Below, one piece after another: positions 34,817 to 44,011 of a stretch of 64,000 nt of DNA. Source of the DNA: Pseudotamlana agarivorans (GTDB taxonomy: Bacteria > Bacteroidota > Bacteroidia > Flavobacteriales > Flavobacteriaceae); the NCBI RefSeq assembly GCF_018860245.1, contig NZ_JAHKPD010000012.1, forward strand, positions 1 to 64,000, in the 5' to 3' direction. The stretch's first letter is position 1, and every line of letters starts with the position of its first letter. The notes under the pieces are model-generated. The model worked only from the letters and a program-made list of their open reading frames with translations, was not told the origin of the DNA and searched no databases. The position numbers and the translations under genes were made by a program.

Positions 34817-34846
34817 AAAAGCCTCTGCATGACTGCAAAGGCTTTT
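34817..34846 (-). terminator. Intrinsic terminator of the AhpD-like gene
   Basis: AAAAGCCT-C-TGCA-TGAC-TGCA-A-AGGCTTTT, with a C/A mismatch inside the stem, followed on the minus strand by a T-rich tract. It ends the AhpD-like transcript 10 bases after its stop. Confidence 0.8.
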
Positions 34847-34855
34847 TAGAGTTAC

Positions 34856-35416
34856 TTATTTATTCCAAGCAAATTGTTGAAAGCTCTTATCAATAGGAGT
34901 TTCAGCAATACTGTTTGTGTAATTACTAATCACTTTTTGAGATAAACCTAGAATGATTTCTAATACATGTCTCTGGTTGTATCCAGCTTCATAAAAGGTA
35001 TTAATTTCTTCTTGAGATACCTTACCACGGTTTTTAGTTACCGATAAAGTCATATTGTGTAGAGCTTGTAATTTAGCATTCGGCAATTCCGTTTTGTTTC
35101 TTAATGCTTCAGTAATGGCATCGTCAACTTTCATGAATTTAGCGATACCGGTGTGTGCTGGAACACAGTAGTGACATTCGTGCTCTACGTTAATGGTTTG
35201 CCAAACTACGGTAAGCTCATCGTTGTTGAATGATGAATTTGAAAATAATTCGTGTAATACTTGGTAACCTTCTAATAAACCAGGTGCTCCTGCTAATACG
35301 CCGTGTAAATTTGGAACGTAACCATAAGCGTTTTGAGATTTTTCAAGTAATGCTTTGCTTCCTTCTGGTGCCGATGTGGTATCGTGAATCGTTAAATTTT
35401 CTGTTGTTGTGCTCAT
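34856..35416 (-). CDS. Carboxymuconolactone decarboxylase/AhpD-family protein
   Basis: 186 residues of the AhpD-like superfamily with the redox motif ECHYC and HTG (EHECHYCVPAHTGIAKF), as in peroxidase-type members that use two cysteines and a histidine. Helical throughout, cytoplasmic. The start MSTTTENL at 35416 is preferred; the longer frame runs into the operator. A palindrome identical to one in front of the downstream-facing TetR gene lies 22 bases upstream, so it is a likely target of that regulator. Confidence 0.88.
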   Translation of the reverse strand: MSTTTENLTIHDTTSAPEGSKALLEKSQNAYGYVPNLHGVLAGAPGLLEGYQVLHELFSNSSFNNDELTVVWQTINVEHECHYCVPAHTGIAKFMKVDDAITEALRNKTELPNAKLQALHNMTLSVTKNRGKVSQEEINTFYEAGYNQRHVLEIILGLSQKVISNYTNSIAETPIDKSFQQFAWNK

Positions 35417-35437
35417 AATATTAATTTTAAGATATTT

Positions 35438-35461
35438 ATAACTAAACAATCGTTTAGTTAT
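35438..35461. promoter_or_regulatory. TetR operator upstream of the AhpD-like gene
   Basis: ATAACTAAAC-AATC-GTTTAGTTAT: 10-bp perfect inverted arms around a 4-base centre. The core CTAAACAATCGTTTAG is repeated exactly at 36075-36090 before the TetR gene. Confidence 0.8.
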
Positions 35462-35488
35462 TGATTAAAAAAATAGTTTTAATTCGTA

Positions 35489-36052
35489 TTAAATATTTTT
35501 AAAGGTATTTTCAATATAGTTATCAAGCTGAGGTTTACTAAAAACCTTCGTTGCAGAGGCTAATCCGAACATGGCAATAAGTAAAAAATCGGCTTGCTGT
35601 TCAATTGTGGCTTCATCCTTCGTGGCGTCTTGTTTGAGGCTTTTAATGAAGACCTGCTTAACATCATCTGTAAATGCTGAAAGCACATTTTTTATGCGGT
35701 CTTCAGCTTGAGCACCTAATTCGTTAGCCGTATTGGTTACCAAACAGCCTTTACCAAATTCGGTTTCTTTAGTGAATTCAATAAAATTATAGAAATATGC
35801 TTTGATGCCTAAAACACCGTTAGACTTCGATTTTAAGTCGTCAATTAAAGCGTTTAATTTCTTTTTATAACACTTTAAACTTTCAAGAAATACACCATTT
35901 TTGTTTCCGAAGCTAGAATAGATAGAGAATTTATTAATGCCCATTTCTTTTTCAAGCATTTGCATCGAGGTGGTTTCATAACCATTTTTCCAGAACAAAT
36001 GCATGGCTTTTTCGATAACTTCTTCTTCTATATATGCTTTCTTTCTTGCCAT
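35489..36052 (-). CDS. TetR/AcrR family transcriptional regulator
   Basis: 187 residues with an N-terminal TetR DNA-binding domain (about 5-50; IEKAMHLFWKNGYETTSMQMLEK and FSIYSSFGNKNGVF) and an all-helical ligand domain. The start MARKKAYIE at 36052 fits the family; a longer frame to 36082 would overlap the operator. The identical operator cores in front of this gene and of the AhpD-like gene suggest autorepression and control of a redox-stress or detoxification response. Confidence 0.9.
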   Translation of the reverse strand: MARKKAYIEEEVIEKAMHLFWKNGYETTSMQMLEKEMGINKFSIYSSFGNKNGVFLESLKCYKKKLNALIDDLKSKSNGVLGIKAYFYNFIEFTKETEFGKGCLVTNTANELGAQAEDRIKNVLSAFTDDVKQVFIKSLKQDATKDEATIEQQADFLLIAMFGLASATKVFSKPQLDNYIENTFKNI

Positions 36053-36074
36053 GACCTTTAAATACACTACAAAA

Positions 36075-36090
36075 CTAAACAATCGTTTAG
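36075..36090. promoter_or_regulatory. TetR autoregulatory operator
   Basis: CTAAACAATCGTTTAG, identical to the core at 35442-35457, centred about 30 bases before the chosen TetR start codon. Confidence 0.78.
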
Positions 36091-36264
36091 AAATAAAAAA
36101 ATGTTTAACGTTTTGTTTGGTTTTGGGGTATTTGAGGAGTTTTACCTGAAATTAGGTATTGTTTCCTTTTTTTAACGGAATGACTCTACTTTAATTTCAT
36201 CATATGATATTAAAGCAAATACTATTTAGAATAAACTAAAGCGGCAATAAAGTAAGTATATACT

Positions 36265-36272
36265 TATATTTG
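36265..36272 (+). promoter_or_regulatory. Candidate -7 box of the frameshifted outer-membrane gene
   Basis: TATATTTG fits TAnnTTTG, 35 bases before the ATG at 36308. No clear -33 element. Confidence 0.45.
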
Positions 36273-36307
36273 AGCTTGAAAAGTAGAATAGTTATAAATC
36301 AATCATT

Positions 36308-36873
36308 ATGAAAAAAATATTTTTAATAACAATAGTATCACTGTGTTGTATAAACAGTTATGCACAAGATAAATGGTTTTCTACTGTAGAAATGGAATTT
36401 GTTGTTCCTAGTAAAATAGACTATCATTATAGGTTTATGAATTCTGTTACACATATTAATTTAGATTCTAAAGTCGGTGCTGGTTTACATTATTCAATGA
36501 ATTACAAAATCTTTAAAAAATTAAGTGTGGTGGGTTAGCAGGAATATTCAATCAATTTGAAGCTGATTTTTTTATGTTAAGATTAGGCGGTAATTTGAAG
36601 TTTTATTTCGTTGATGATGATAATGTCTTTGCTTATCTACGTTACGCTAGAAACATTACTGTAGATAAAGATAAATTTAGTAACGGGAATAATTTAAGAC
36701 TAGGTATTGGTTTTCCTTTCTTAAAAAGAGATGACTTCAATTTAAATCTTAATGTTTTTGGCGACATCAATCATTTTGACCTAGAAGACACTGATCCTTT
36801 GGTATTTGGAAATGAAGACCCTGTCTCCATTTTCTTTAGATCTTATGGTATAAGTGTAGGAATAAAATTTTAG
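36308..36873 (+). pseudogene. Outer-membrane beta-barrel-like protein split by a frameshift
   Basis: The first 76 codons (signal peptide ending SYA, then beta-type strands) end at TAG 36536. The second part, from GLAGIFNQFEADFF through MLRLGGNLKF to the terminal SYGISVGIKF, continues in another frame to 36873. One extra G in the GGG at 36532-36534 would join them into about 188 residues of an outer-membrane barrel with an aromatic C-terminus. Either a real recent frameshift, phase variation at a short G run, or a sequencing error. Confidence 0.75.
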
Positions 36874-36910
36874 TAATCGTTTCAACGTTTTGGAAAATAA
36901 GAGAGCTGTT

Positions 36911-38173
36911 TTATTTAACCACCCGTCCAATAAACTTATGTTCATGTTTAAGAATATAAACCCCTGAATGAAGTCCGTCTAAATTCGATATTTTAGAGTT
37001 TTCTACCACTTGTGAAGCAACCAATCGCCCTTGCAAATCCCAGATATTAATTTCGGCACCAGTTTTAAGACCTTTAATCATAATATGGTCGTTAAAGGGA
37101 TTGGGAAACAGTTGAAACTTGATATCACTTTCTATGTTATTTGAACTTAATGTACTGCAAGACGATGCCGTGCTCAAGTGTTTTTCTAAAATAGCCATTT
37201 GTGGTTTGTCTGTTGAGCCATCCGGTTCTACAGAAAGGATGTAATTTCCCCACCACGGACCACCTGCCCAATAGGTCCCGTTAATGCAGTTTTGTTTTAA
37301 ATGATTTAAAAAATTATCTAAAGCCGTTAACCAACGGTTGTCGTTTGCAGGAACACCATATTCGCCAACAAAACCATTAAGATCATTGGCTTGTAACCAG
37401 TTTACAAAGGGCGCAACACGATCTATACCAATATTGGGGTAGGCCCCTTCAGCATCATAACTGCCTTTGTAAGTCCCAGAGGCGTCATTATCAAAATACA
37501 CATGGGCTTCAAAAATGAGCTTGTTAGCCGGGTCGTTTAAATTTTTTAAGTTATCACTGTACTGCATCCAGCGTTCAGCCGAACTCCAACTGTCTCCACC
37601 AACGATAATGTTTGTTTGTGTATCGTTGGTTCTTATACCATCAATAATGTTTTGTGCGGTATCAAACCAAGGCGCATTGGCGAGAAGGTCGTGAGGTTCA
37701 TTCATGATGCCGTAACCCCAAATGTTTGAATGGTCTTTAAGTTCAATGGCCAATTTTGTCCAGAGGTCTTTGATATGCGCGATGCTTAATTGACTTGAAC
37801 CAATAATAACTTCTTGTCCGTTTAATTTATAACGACAGTAGTTATGCAAATCTAGAATGACTTGCATATTTCGGTTTTCTGCGGCATTTAAAACGTCTTT
37901 AATACGTCGTAATTCATTTAAATTTAAACTACCATTTAGGCTCGGTTGTATACGCTCCCATTTAAATGGTAAACGAACTAAAGTAAGCCCTTTGCTTTTG
38001 TAATAATCTAATTCATTTTCGGTAGGGTAAGTGTAATCTACACCAAAAGTTCCGGGCATGTTGGAGCCAAAATCGGCACCTGCCAGGTTAACACCAAAAG
38101 GGTTTTGTGCCGTGATTGAAAAACCAAATAATAAAGTGAACACAGTTAGTAAGTAGGCATTTAGAGGTTTCAT
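36911..38173 (-). CDS. Secreted GH5-type glycoside hydrolase with Por secretion tail
   Basis: 420 residues: signal peptide (1-22), a GH5-like TIM barrel (about 25-335) with acid/base Glu159 in GIMNEPHD and nucleophile Glu271 in GFVGEYG, plus the ILDLHNYCRY strand, and a C-terminal type IX sorting domain (about 350-420, FQLFPNPFNDHIMIKG and GVYILKHE). An endo-acting beta-glucanase or mannanase exported by the type IX system is likely; substrate not determined. It stands alone, facing away from the Xus-like operon. Confidence 0.9.
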   Translation of the reverse strand: MKPLNAYLLTVFTLLFGFSITAQNPFGVNLAGADFGSNMPGTFGVDYTYPTENELDYYKSKGLTLVRLPFKWERIQPSLNGSLNLNELRRIKDVLNAAENRNMQVILDLHNYCRYKLNGQEVIIGSSQLSIAHIKDLWTKLAIELKDHSNIWGYGIMNEPHDLLANAPWFDTAQNIIDGIRTNDTQTNIIVGGDSWSSAERWMQYSDNLKNLNDPANKLIFEAHVYFDNDASGTYKGSYDAEGAYPNIGIDRVAPFVNWLQANDLNGFVGEYGVPANDNRWLTALDNFLNHLKQNCINGTYWAGGPWWGNYILSVEPDGSTDKPQMAILEKHLSTASSCSTLSSNNIESDIKFQLFPNPFNDHIMIKGLKTGAEINIWDLQGRLVASQVVENSKISNLDGLHSGVYILKHEHKFIGRVVK

Positions 38174-38484
38174 GAAGGGTTTTTTTTAATTAAAACTTAC
38201 CATGTAAATATAGTACTACAACGTTTATTACTAATAGATTAATCATTTTAATTTCTTATGATTTGAATCTTGTAGGAAAAATTCAAATTAACGCCAGGGG
38301 CCTAATTATTTGATTGATAGAATATTTTGTTTTATTCTAATTATTTCATGGTATATCATAGGTTATACGCTATTTATTCTATGTGATTTGGGTCCAAATT
38401 TCATTATTTATAATTGATTTAAATAACTTGCAGATGTACGCTAGGATATATATTTTTGCAGCTATTTGTAATAAGTCTAAATAA
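38174..38484. other. Divergent intergenic region between the GH5 gene and the Xus-like operon
   Basis: 311 AT-rich bases without a coding frame. The right end holds the promoter of the TonB-dependent receptor gene (38428-38458). The 20 bases before its ATG contain TCTAAATAA, which resembles one half of an iron-regulator site, but no matching half is convincing. I see nothing else recognisable. Confidence 0.6.
38428..38458 (+). promoter_or_regulatory. Promoter of the Xus-like operon
   Basis: -33 TTG at 38428-38430 and -7 TATTTTTG at 38451-38458, spacer 20 bases; the ATG follows 26 bases later. Confidence 0.65.
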
Positions 38485-40875
38485 ATGAACCGTTTCGTAG
38501 TATTGTTTTTTATGATTCTCAGTGTGTTTGCTGGAGCCCAATCTCAATTCGGGCAAATTCAGGGGCGGGTAACTGATGAATCTGGTCAGAACCTATTAGG
38601 CGTTACAGTATTACTTAAAAATACAAGTCAAGGCACCGCAACCGATTTAGACGGACACTATGTTATAAATAGCGTACGCTACGGAAATTATACACTAAAA
38701 ATTTCTGCCATAGGCTACCAAACTGAAGAGATCGATGTGGTGGTAGTTTCGGAAGAAAACATCATTAAAAATTTTGTTTTAAAAGAAGACACCTCGGAAT
38801 TAGACCAAGTGCTTGTGGTAGGTAAAACTAAAGCCGATAAAATTAAAGAAGTTGGGTTTAGTGTTAATGCTATTGAAACTCAAAAGATAAAAACCCAAAG
38901 TATAGCTCTAAACACCGTTTTAGATAATTCTGTTGGGGTACGTGTAAGAACTACCGGAGGAGTAGGCTCTGATTTTGAATACTCCTTAAATGGTATGTCT
39001 GGAAATGCGATTCGTTTTTTTATTGACGGTATTCCAATGGATTATTTTGGTTCTTCATATTCTGTAAATAACTTACCAATTGCGCTTATTGAGCGAATTG
39101 ATATCTTTAAAGGTGTGGTGCCTGTGGAGTTAGGCTCTGATGCTTTAGGTGGCGCTATAAATTTGGTGACTAAGCAACAGGTTGAAAATTTTGCTGAAGT
39201 CTCTTATTCCTTTGGTTCTTTTAATACGCATAAAGTCGCCTTGAATGGACAGTGGAAATTTGACTCTGGATTTACCACACGCTTGTCTAGTTTTTATACC
39301 TATTCAGACAATAATTATAAGGTTTGGGGAAGAGGTGTTTATTATGGAGAAGAAGGCACAGGAAAGGCCATTGAATTTACCAAAGACAATCCCGCCGAAC
39401 GTTTTAATGATGATTTTCAAACCTTCAGTACAAAACTAGATGTTGGTTTTACTAATAAAACATGGGCCGATCAGCTCTTCTTAAGTATTTTGGGTTCCGA
39501 TCTTAAAAAAGGCGTTCAAACTGGGCAAACCATGGGGCATGTGTACGGTGAAATGCGTAATAATGAACAGGTGCTCATGCCTAGTTTAACATACAAGAAA
39601 AAAGATATTTTTACAAAAGGCCTAGATGTGAGTACTTTTGCGGCGTATTCGCATACCAAAGCTGAGGTGATTGATACGACCACAGCACGATACGATTGGA
39701 GAGGTGAGGTGATAGGCACCAATCCTTCTGGAGGCGAAACCAGCCGAAATGGGCGTTCTTTGTATACCCAAACCGATAATTCTGCTATTGCGAGATTTAA
39801 TGGCACCTACCAGCTGCCTAAAGATTTCAAATTAGGATTCAATTATTTGTATACCAGTACCAGCCGCACTGGAGAAGACCCGTTCTCACCACCGCATAGA
39901 TTGGCTTATTTCGACCCTCAAAACATAGCGTCACATTTTGCAGGACTTTCTTTAGAGACCATTAAATTCAACAACAGGCTTCGGGCGAATGCATTTGTCA
40001 AGTGGTATGGTTTTAATTCTTCTATTAATGAATTGGTTTATACCACCGAATATGAGGTGAGACCCGTGACGAGTAATATTTCTAACTGGGGTGGTGGATT
40101 CGCTATGTCCTATAAGCTTTTTCAAAGGTTTTTACTGAAATCTTCTCTAGAACAAGCCACGAGATTGCCAAATGCTACTGAAGCCTTAGGTAATGGGGTG
40201 ACGATTACCAATAACCCTGATATCAAACCAGAACAAAGTTTTAATGCGAATGTAGGTTTTATATTAGGCAGACTGCCGTTAGGGGGAAACCAAGGTATAA
40301 AATTAGAAATGAATGCCTTCTACAGAAATACCACTGATAAACTTCAGATGAATGTTCAAGGCGGACAAGCAACAGGGAAATTTGAAAACATAAAAGAGGT
40401 TTCCGGAACAGGTGTTGAATTGGATGTTGTCTATGATTTGAATCAGAAATTTAAATTCAATATCAATGGAACTTATTTAGATTTCAGAAATACGCTAAAA
40501 GTTGATGAGAACGGTAATGACAATATCATTTATGGCGACCGCCTTAAAAATGAACCTTATCTGATGGCTAATGCTGGTGTCGAGTACACCTTAGAAGATG
40601 TCATCCAAAAAAAATCTAGGCTTTTTATGTACTTGCAATCCAGTTATGTGCACGAGTTTTTTCTGAATTGGTCAAGCCTTGGAAGTGCCGATACTAAAAA
40701 TAAAATCCCAACCCAATTGGTCTTTGATGCAGGATTAGGCTATACGTTTCCTAATGAAAAACTGAATGTTTCAGTAGATTTTTCAAACTTTTTAAACGAG
40801 CAGGTCTATGATAATTTTTTACTGCAAAAACCAGGTCGAGCGATTTTCTTAAAATTAAACTACCAATTCCTTTAG
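38485..40875 (+). CDS. TonB-dependent receptor, XusA-like
   Basis: 796 residues: signal peptide (1-18), a carboxypeptidase-regulatory-like domain (about 24-110), a TonB-box-like DQVLVVGKT, a plug domain (about 120-240, with GSDALGGAINLV) and a 22-strand barrel ending in an aromatic-rich strand (AIFLKLNYQFL). The following DUF4374 lipoprotein and PepSY protein make it the receptor of a XusABC-type set, which in Bacteroides takes up ferric enterobactin. Outer-membrane location. Heme or another siderophore remains possible. Confidence 0.88.
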   Translation: MNRFVVLFFMILSVFAGAQSQFGQIQGRVTDESGQNLLGVTVLLKNTSQGTATDLDGHYVINSVRYGNYTLKISAIGYQTEEIDVVVVSEENIIKNFVLKEDTSELDQVLVVGKTKADKIKEVGFSVNAIETQKIKTQSIALNTVLDNSVGVRVRTTGGVGSDFEYSLNGMSGNAIRFFIDGIPMDYFGSSYSVNNLPIALIERIDIFKGVVPVELGSDALGGAINLVTKQQVENFAEVSYSFGSFNTHKVALNGQWKFDSGFTTRLSSFYTYSDNNYKVWGRGVYYGEEGTGKAIEFTKDNPAERFNDDFQTFSTKLDVGFTNKTWADQLFLSILGSDLKKGVQTGQTMGHVYGEMRNNEQVLMPSLTYKKKDIFTKGLDVSTFAAYSHTKAEVIDTTTARYDWRGEVIGTNPSGGETSRNGRSLYTQTDNSAIARFNGTYQLPKDFKLGFNYLYTSTSRTGEDPFSPPHRLAYFDPQNIASHFAGLSLETIKFNNRLRANAFVKWYGFNSSINELVYTTEYEVRPVTSNISNWGGGFAMSYKLFQRFLLKSSLEQATRLPNATEALGNGVTITNNPDIKPEQSFNANVGFILGRLPLGGNQGIKLEMNAFYRNTTDKLQMNVQGGQATGKFENIKEVSGTGVELDVVYDLNQKFKFNINGTYLDFRNTLKVDENGNDNIIYGDRLKNEPYLMANAGVEYTLEDVIQKKSRLFMYLQSSYVHEFFLNWSSLGSADTKNKIPTQLVFDAGLGYTFPNEKLNVSVDFSNFLNEQVYDNFLLQKPGRAIFLKLNYQFL

Positions 40876-40921
40876 AAAACTATAAATCAGAATAAATCAG
40901 AAATTAATAAATATTATAAAC

Positions 40922-42166
40922 ATGAATTTAAAACTTATGAAAACTAATAAAACTTGGAAAGCTGTAACAGCTTGTTTGTTTATCGCTTTAAATCTTACAT
41001 TTTTTGGATGTAGCAATGACGATGACAGTACTGATGATGGAGATTCAACTCAAGATGTGGCGTATTTAGTAGGTGCTGCTGTAGATGAAGAAGGTTATTA
41101 TTTTACAACCGATAATATTACATCTGGTTCTTTATCTATTCAAGGTCATGGAGCTGAAGGTTGGGCGTCTATATCAGTAACTGTAGATGGTTACTTGTAT
41201 ATCGTTAATAATACAGAAGGCTTAACTGAAAAGTTTGAATTAACTGAAAATGGTCCTGTAAAAGTAGATGCTATTTCAAATGCTGTATTGGCTCCTGGAG
41301 CTTTTTTCCGTTATATCCAAGCTACAGATAACGGTGATTTATTCTTATCAAGTAGTCCAGAGAAAGAAAGTGGTAAAATGCCTTACGGAATTATTGATTT
41401 AGATACTTTTACTGCTGCAAGTAATGGGTTTATTGAATTTCCGGAAGTAAATGGTAAGGTGAATTTATGGGCTAATGGTTTGGTTCAAAATGGAAAAATC
41501 TACTTTGGTTCTTTATATGGTGATGCTAGTTGGGCAAATTTAGAAGAGAATTTAATTACAGTAGCTTTTGATTACCCTTCTATTACAAACCCTGAGGTTT
41601 TAGAATCTTCTGCTTCTGCCGGAATGACTGCTGGATATAGAACTAACGGTACCTTTGCTACTGAAACTGGCGATTTATACCAATACAACATCACAAGTCC
41701 GTTATGGTACGGAAACGAAGAAGTTGCTGATAAGCCTTCTGTTTTTGTTAAAATTTCGAATGGTGATTATGACGACTCTTACGTATTAAATGTATCTGCA
41801 CACTTTGGTGAGCCTGTTACTATTTGGAATGCTTGGTACGCTGCAAACGGTATCGCTTACGCGAACGTAGTACGCGCTGCTGATGTTCCTGAGTGGGGTG
41901 ATTTATCACAAAACACAGGTGCTTTAGTTGAAATTGACTTATATAATGAAACCATCACTGAATTGAATTTACCAAAAGCGCCTTTCGTGAATATTTTCAC
42001 CTTAGACTGCGTTGAAAATGGTAACTTCTATATCCCTGTAAGTATTGCTGGAGGCGAGGCTAACATTTATGAAATTAATATTGATGGCGGTGCTAATGGC
42101 TTTACAAAAGGAGCGAAGTTAGATGGTAGCAATGTGTATGTAGACGTGCTACAAAAAGTAAACTAA
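40922..42166 (+). CDS. DUF4374 surface lipoprotein, XusB-like
   Basis: 414 residues: lipoprotein signal with FFGC and directly after it SNDDDSTDDGDS, a run of acidic residues that in Bacteroidota acts as an export signal to the outside of the outer membrane. The rest reads as a beta-propeller (repeats such as GYLYIVNN, GDLFLSSS and GKIYFGS). DUF4374 members include XusB, which holds ferric siderophore at the cell surface for the receptor. The start may be the ATG at 40937. Confidence 0.82.
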   Translation: MNLKLMKTNKTWKAVTACLFIALNLTFFGCSNDDDSTDDGDSTQDVAYLVGAAVDEEGYYFTTDNITSGSLSIQGHGAEGWASISVTVDGYLYIVNNTEGLTEKFELTENGPVKVDAISNAVLAPGAFFRYIQATDNGDLFLSSSPEKESGKMPYGIIDLDTFTAASNGFIEFPEVNGKVNLWANGLVQNGKIYFGSLYGDASWANLEENLITVAFDYPSITNPEVLESSASAGMTAGYRTNGTFATETGDLYQYNITSPLWYGNEEVADKPSVFVKISNGDYDDSYVLNVSAHFGEPVTIWNAWYAANGIAYANVVRAADVPEWGDLSQNTGALVEIDLYNETITELNLPKAPFVNIFTLDCVENGNFYIPVSIAGGEANIYEINIDGGANGFTKGAKLDGSNVYVDVLQKVN

Positions 42167-42228
42167 TTATAAAGATTTTTAACTTTTATATAGCTATATA
42201 ATCCAGTTAAATTTTGAATATTTGCGAG

Positions 42229-42269
42229 CCCCAACCCAACGATGTTATTTGGGTTGGGGTTTGTTTTTT
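42229..42269 (+). terminator. Intrinsic terminator inside the Xus-like operon
   Basis: CCCCAACCCAA (42229-42239) pairs perfectly with TTGGGTTGGGG (42249-42259), followed by TTTGTTTTTT. It ends three bases before the PepSY gene ATG, so readthrough or a separate weak promoter must supply that gene. Confidence 0.88.
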
Positions 42270-42271
42270 CT

Positions 42272-43417
42272 ATGAAAGCACGACTAAAAAATATACTCCA
42301 CAAATTACACCTTTGGCTAGGCATGGCCTCTGGCTTGATTGTGTTTGTTGTGGCTATTACAGGTTGTATTTATGTGTTTTCATATGAAATAAAAGATGTT
42401 GTCTATAAAGATAGACATCATGTTTCAATTCCTGAAAACCCTACTAGAGTACCTATATCGCAGCTTATAGAAACTGCTGAAGGCGCTTTTAATAACACTT
42501 ATAGCTTCCAAAATGTAATTATTACAGATGACCCCAATCATGCCGTAAGCGTTAGCTTTACAGAGGTTGATAATACGGTTTTTGGTTATCATAATTACAT
42601 GAAGTTCTATAAAACCGTTTCCTTAAATCCCTACAACGGAAAAATAATTTTTATAGAAAACACTAAGTGGGAATTTTTTAATGTCGCTCTGGCCATACAC
42701 ATGAATTTCTTCATGGGTTACAATGATGTAAGTCATTACATAATTGCTGGTGCCACATGGACTTTTGTTTTTATGCTTATTTCTGGCTTAGTCTTATGGT
42801 GGCCTAAAAAATCACAGCGTAAACAAAGCTTTAGTTTTCGATGGAAGAAAAGCTCCAAATGGAGACGTAAAAACTACGATTTACACCGTATTTTTGGTTT
42901 CTACATGCTTTCTATTGCTCTAATTCTAGCCTTAACTGGTTTAATGTGGGCCTCAAAAAGTTTTAATAGTTCTGTGAAATGGGTAGCAAACGGTGGAAAA
43001 ACGATTCCGTACGCGGCACTTTCTAAACCCGTACAAAACACAAACCCAGAACAACCGTTTGATGTGATATTAAATACGGTAGTCTCAGATTATCCTGAAT
43101 ATGAGTTTCTACTGATACGTAAACACCCTAAACCTAGTATCCCGTACATTGTTCGTGTTTATAAAAAAGGCGAACAAAACTATAAGCGTACCGAATTGTA
43201 TTTTGACAGAACCACGGCTGAATTATTAGATACTTTTACATTTGCTGATAAAAATAACGGTGAAAAAATACAAGCGCTCAACTACGATTTACACGTTGGT
43301 GCTATTTGCGGCTTACCAACCAAAATACTAGCCTTTTTAGCGAGTTTGTTAATAGCAAGTTTACCTTTTACAGGCTTTTTAATTTGGTACGGACGCAAGT
43401 ATAAAAAGAAAAAATAG
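42272..43417 (+). CDS. PepSY-associated inner-membrane protein, XusC-like
   Basis: 381 residues with four membrane helices (near 10-35, 145-170, 205-225 and 345-365) and two PepSY-like periplasmic parts. Histidines in HKLHLWLG, ALAIHMNFF, DLHRIFGFY and DLHVGAICG lie in or by the helices, as in the PepSY reductases that free iron from siderophores with heme. The ATG at 42272 is preferred over a frame reaching back through the terminator. Confidence 0.85.
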   Translation: MKARLKNILHKLHLWLGMASGLIVFVVAITGCIYVFSYEIKDVVYKDRHHVSIPENPTRVPISQLIETAEGAFNNTYSFQNVIITDDPNHAVSVSFTEVDNTVFGYHNYMKFYKTVSLNPYNGKIIFIENTKWEFFNVALAIHMNFFMGYNDVSHYIIAGATWTFVFMLISGLVLWWPKKSQRKQSFSFRWKKSSKWRRKNYDLHRIFGFYMLSIALILALTGLMWASKSFNSSVKWVANGGKTIPYAALSKPVQNTNPEQPFDVILNTVVSDYPEYEFLLIRKHPKPSIPYIVRVYKKGEQNYKRTELYFDRTTAELLDTFTFADKNNGEKIQALNYDLHVGAICGLPTKILAFLASLLIASLPFTGFLIWYGRKYKKKK

Positions 43418-43478
43418 TTATAAATTATACAATATTAATTTATACATTTACCAAGTAGATTTTACAATAAAAATCAAT

Positions 43479-43555
<77 letters not shown>

Positions 43556-43563
43556 ATGTTTAT

Positions 43564-43600
43564 AAGGCTTCCAAGAAATTGGGAGCTTTTTTTGTTTTTT
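43564..43600 (+). terminator. Intrinsic terminator of the tRNA-Ala gene
   Basis: AAGGCTTCCAA-GAAA-TTGGGAGCTTT, 11-bp stem with two wobble pairs, then TTTTTGTTTTTT. Confidence 0.8.
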
Positions 43601-43665
43601 GCTCGTTCCAGTATAGTTATTTTTCTATTGTTTTTCTTTTCCTACCTTTTCAGACGTTAAAAATT

Positions 43666-43998
43666 CTACTTCTTCAAAAACTCCGACGGCGAGACACCAT
43701 ATAATTTTTTAAATGAAGTTGAAAAGTAAGGTGGCGATTCTATTCCAATTTGATACATTACTTCGGTGACGTTATATCCTTTGTTGCTTTTTAATAATTC
43801 GGCAGCACGTTGCAATCTAAAATTTCTTAGATATGCATTGGGCACTTGTCCAGTAAGTTGTTTTAAACGTCTGTAAAAATGTGAGGAACTCACACCTAGT
43901 TGAGAGGCTAATTCTTCCACTCTAAAATTTGAATTCGGAAGGTTTTTTTCAATAATTTTTATAGTATCATTTAGAAATTTTTCATCGCGTTCAGACAT
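43666..43998 (-). CDS. AraC-type DNA-binding domain (C-terminal fragment of HTCS)
   Basis: 110 residues covering an AraC/XylS double helix-turn-helix: VEELASQLGVSSSHFYRRLKQLTG (first HTH) and NVTEVMYQIGIESPPYFSTSFKKLYGVSPSEF (second HTH). The N-terminal MSERDEKFLNDTIKIIE is the linker helix usually found after the receiver of HTCS proteins, so this is a fragment rather than an independent small regulator unless translation restarts at 43998. It lies next to the sulfatase/GH95 cluster on the other strand. Confidence 0.75.
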   Translation of the reverse strand: MSERDEKFLNDTIKIIEKNLPNSNFRVEELASQLGVSSSHFYRRLKQLTGQVPNAYLRNFRLQRAAELLKSNKGYNVTEVMYQIGIESPPYFSTSFKKLYGVSPSEFLKK

Positions 43999-44011
43999 TT
44001 GAACATCCCCT

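Noticed and set aside
38461-38484. Possible iron-regulator (Fur) site TAATAAGTCTAAATAA before the receptor gene
   Set aside because: Only one half resembles a site; the other half does not match, so it is not reported as an operator.
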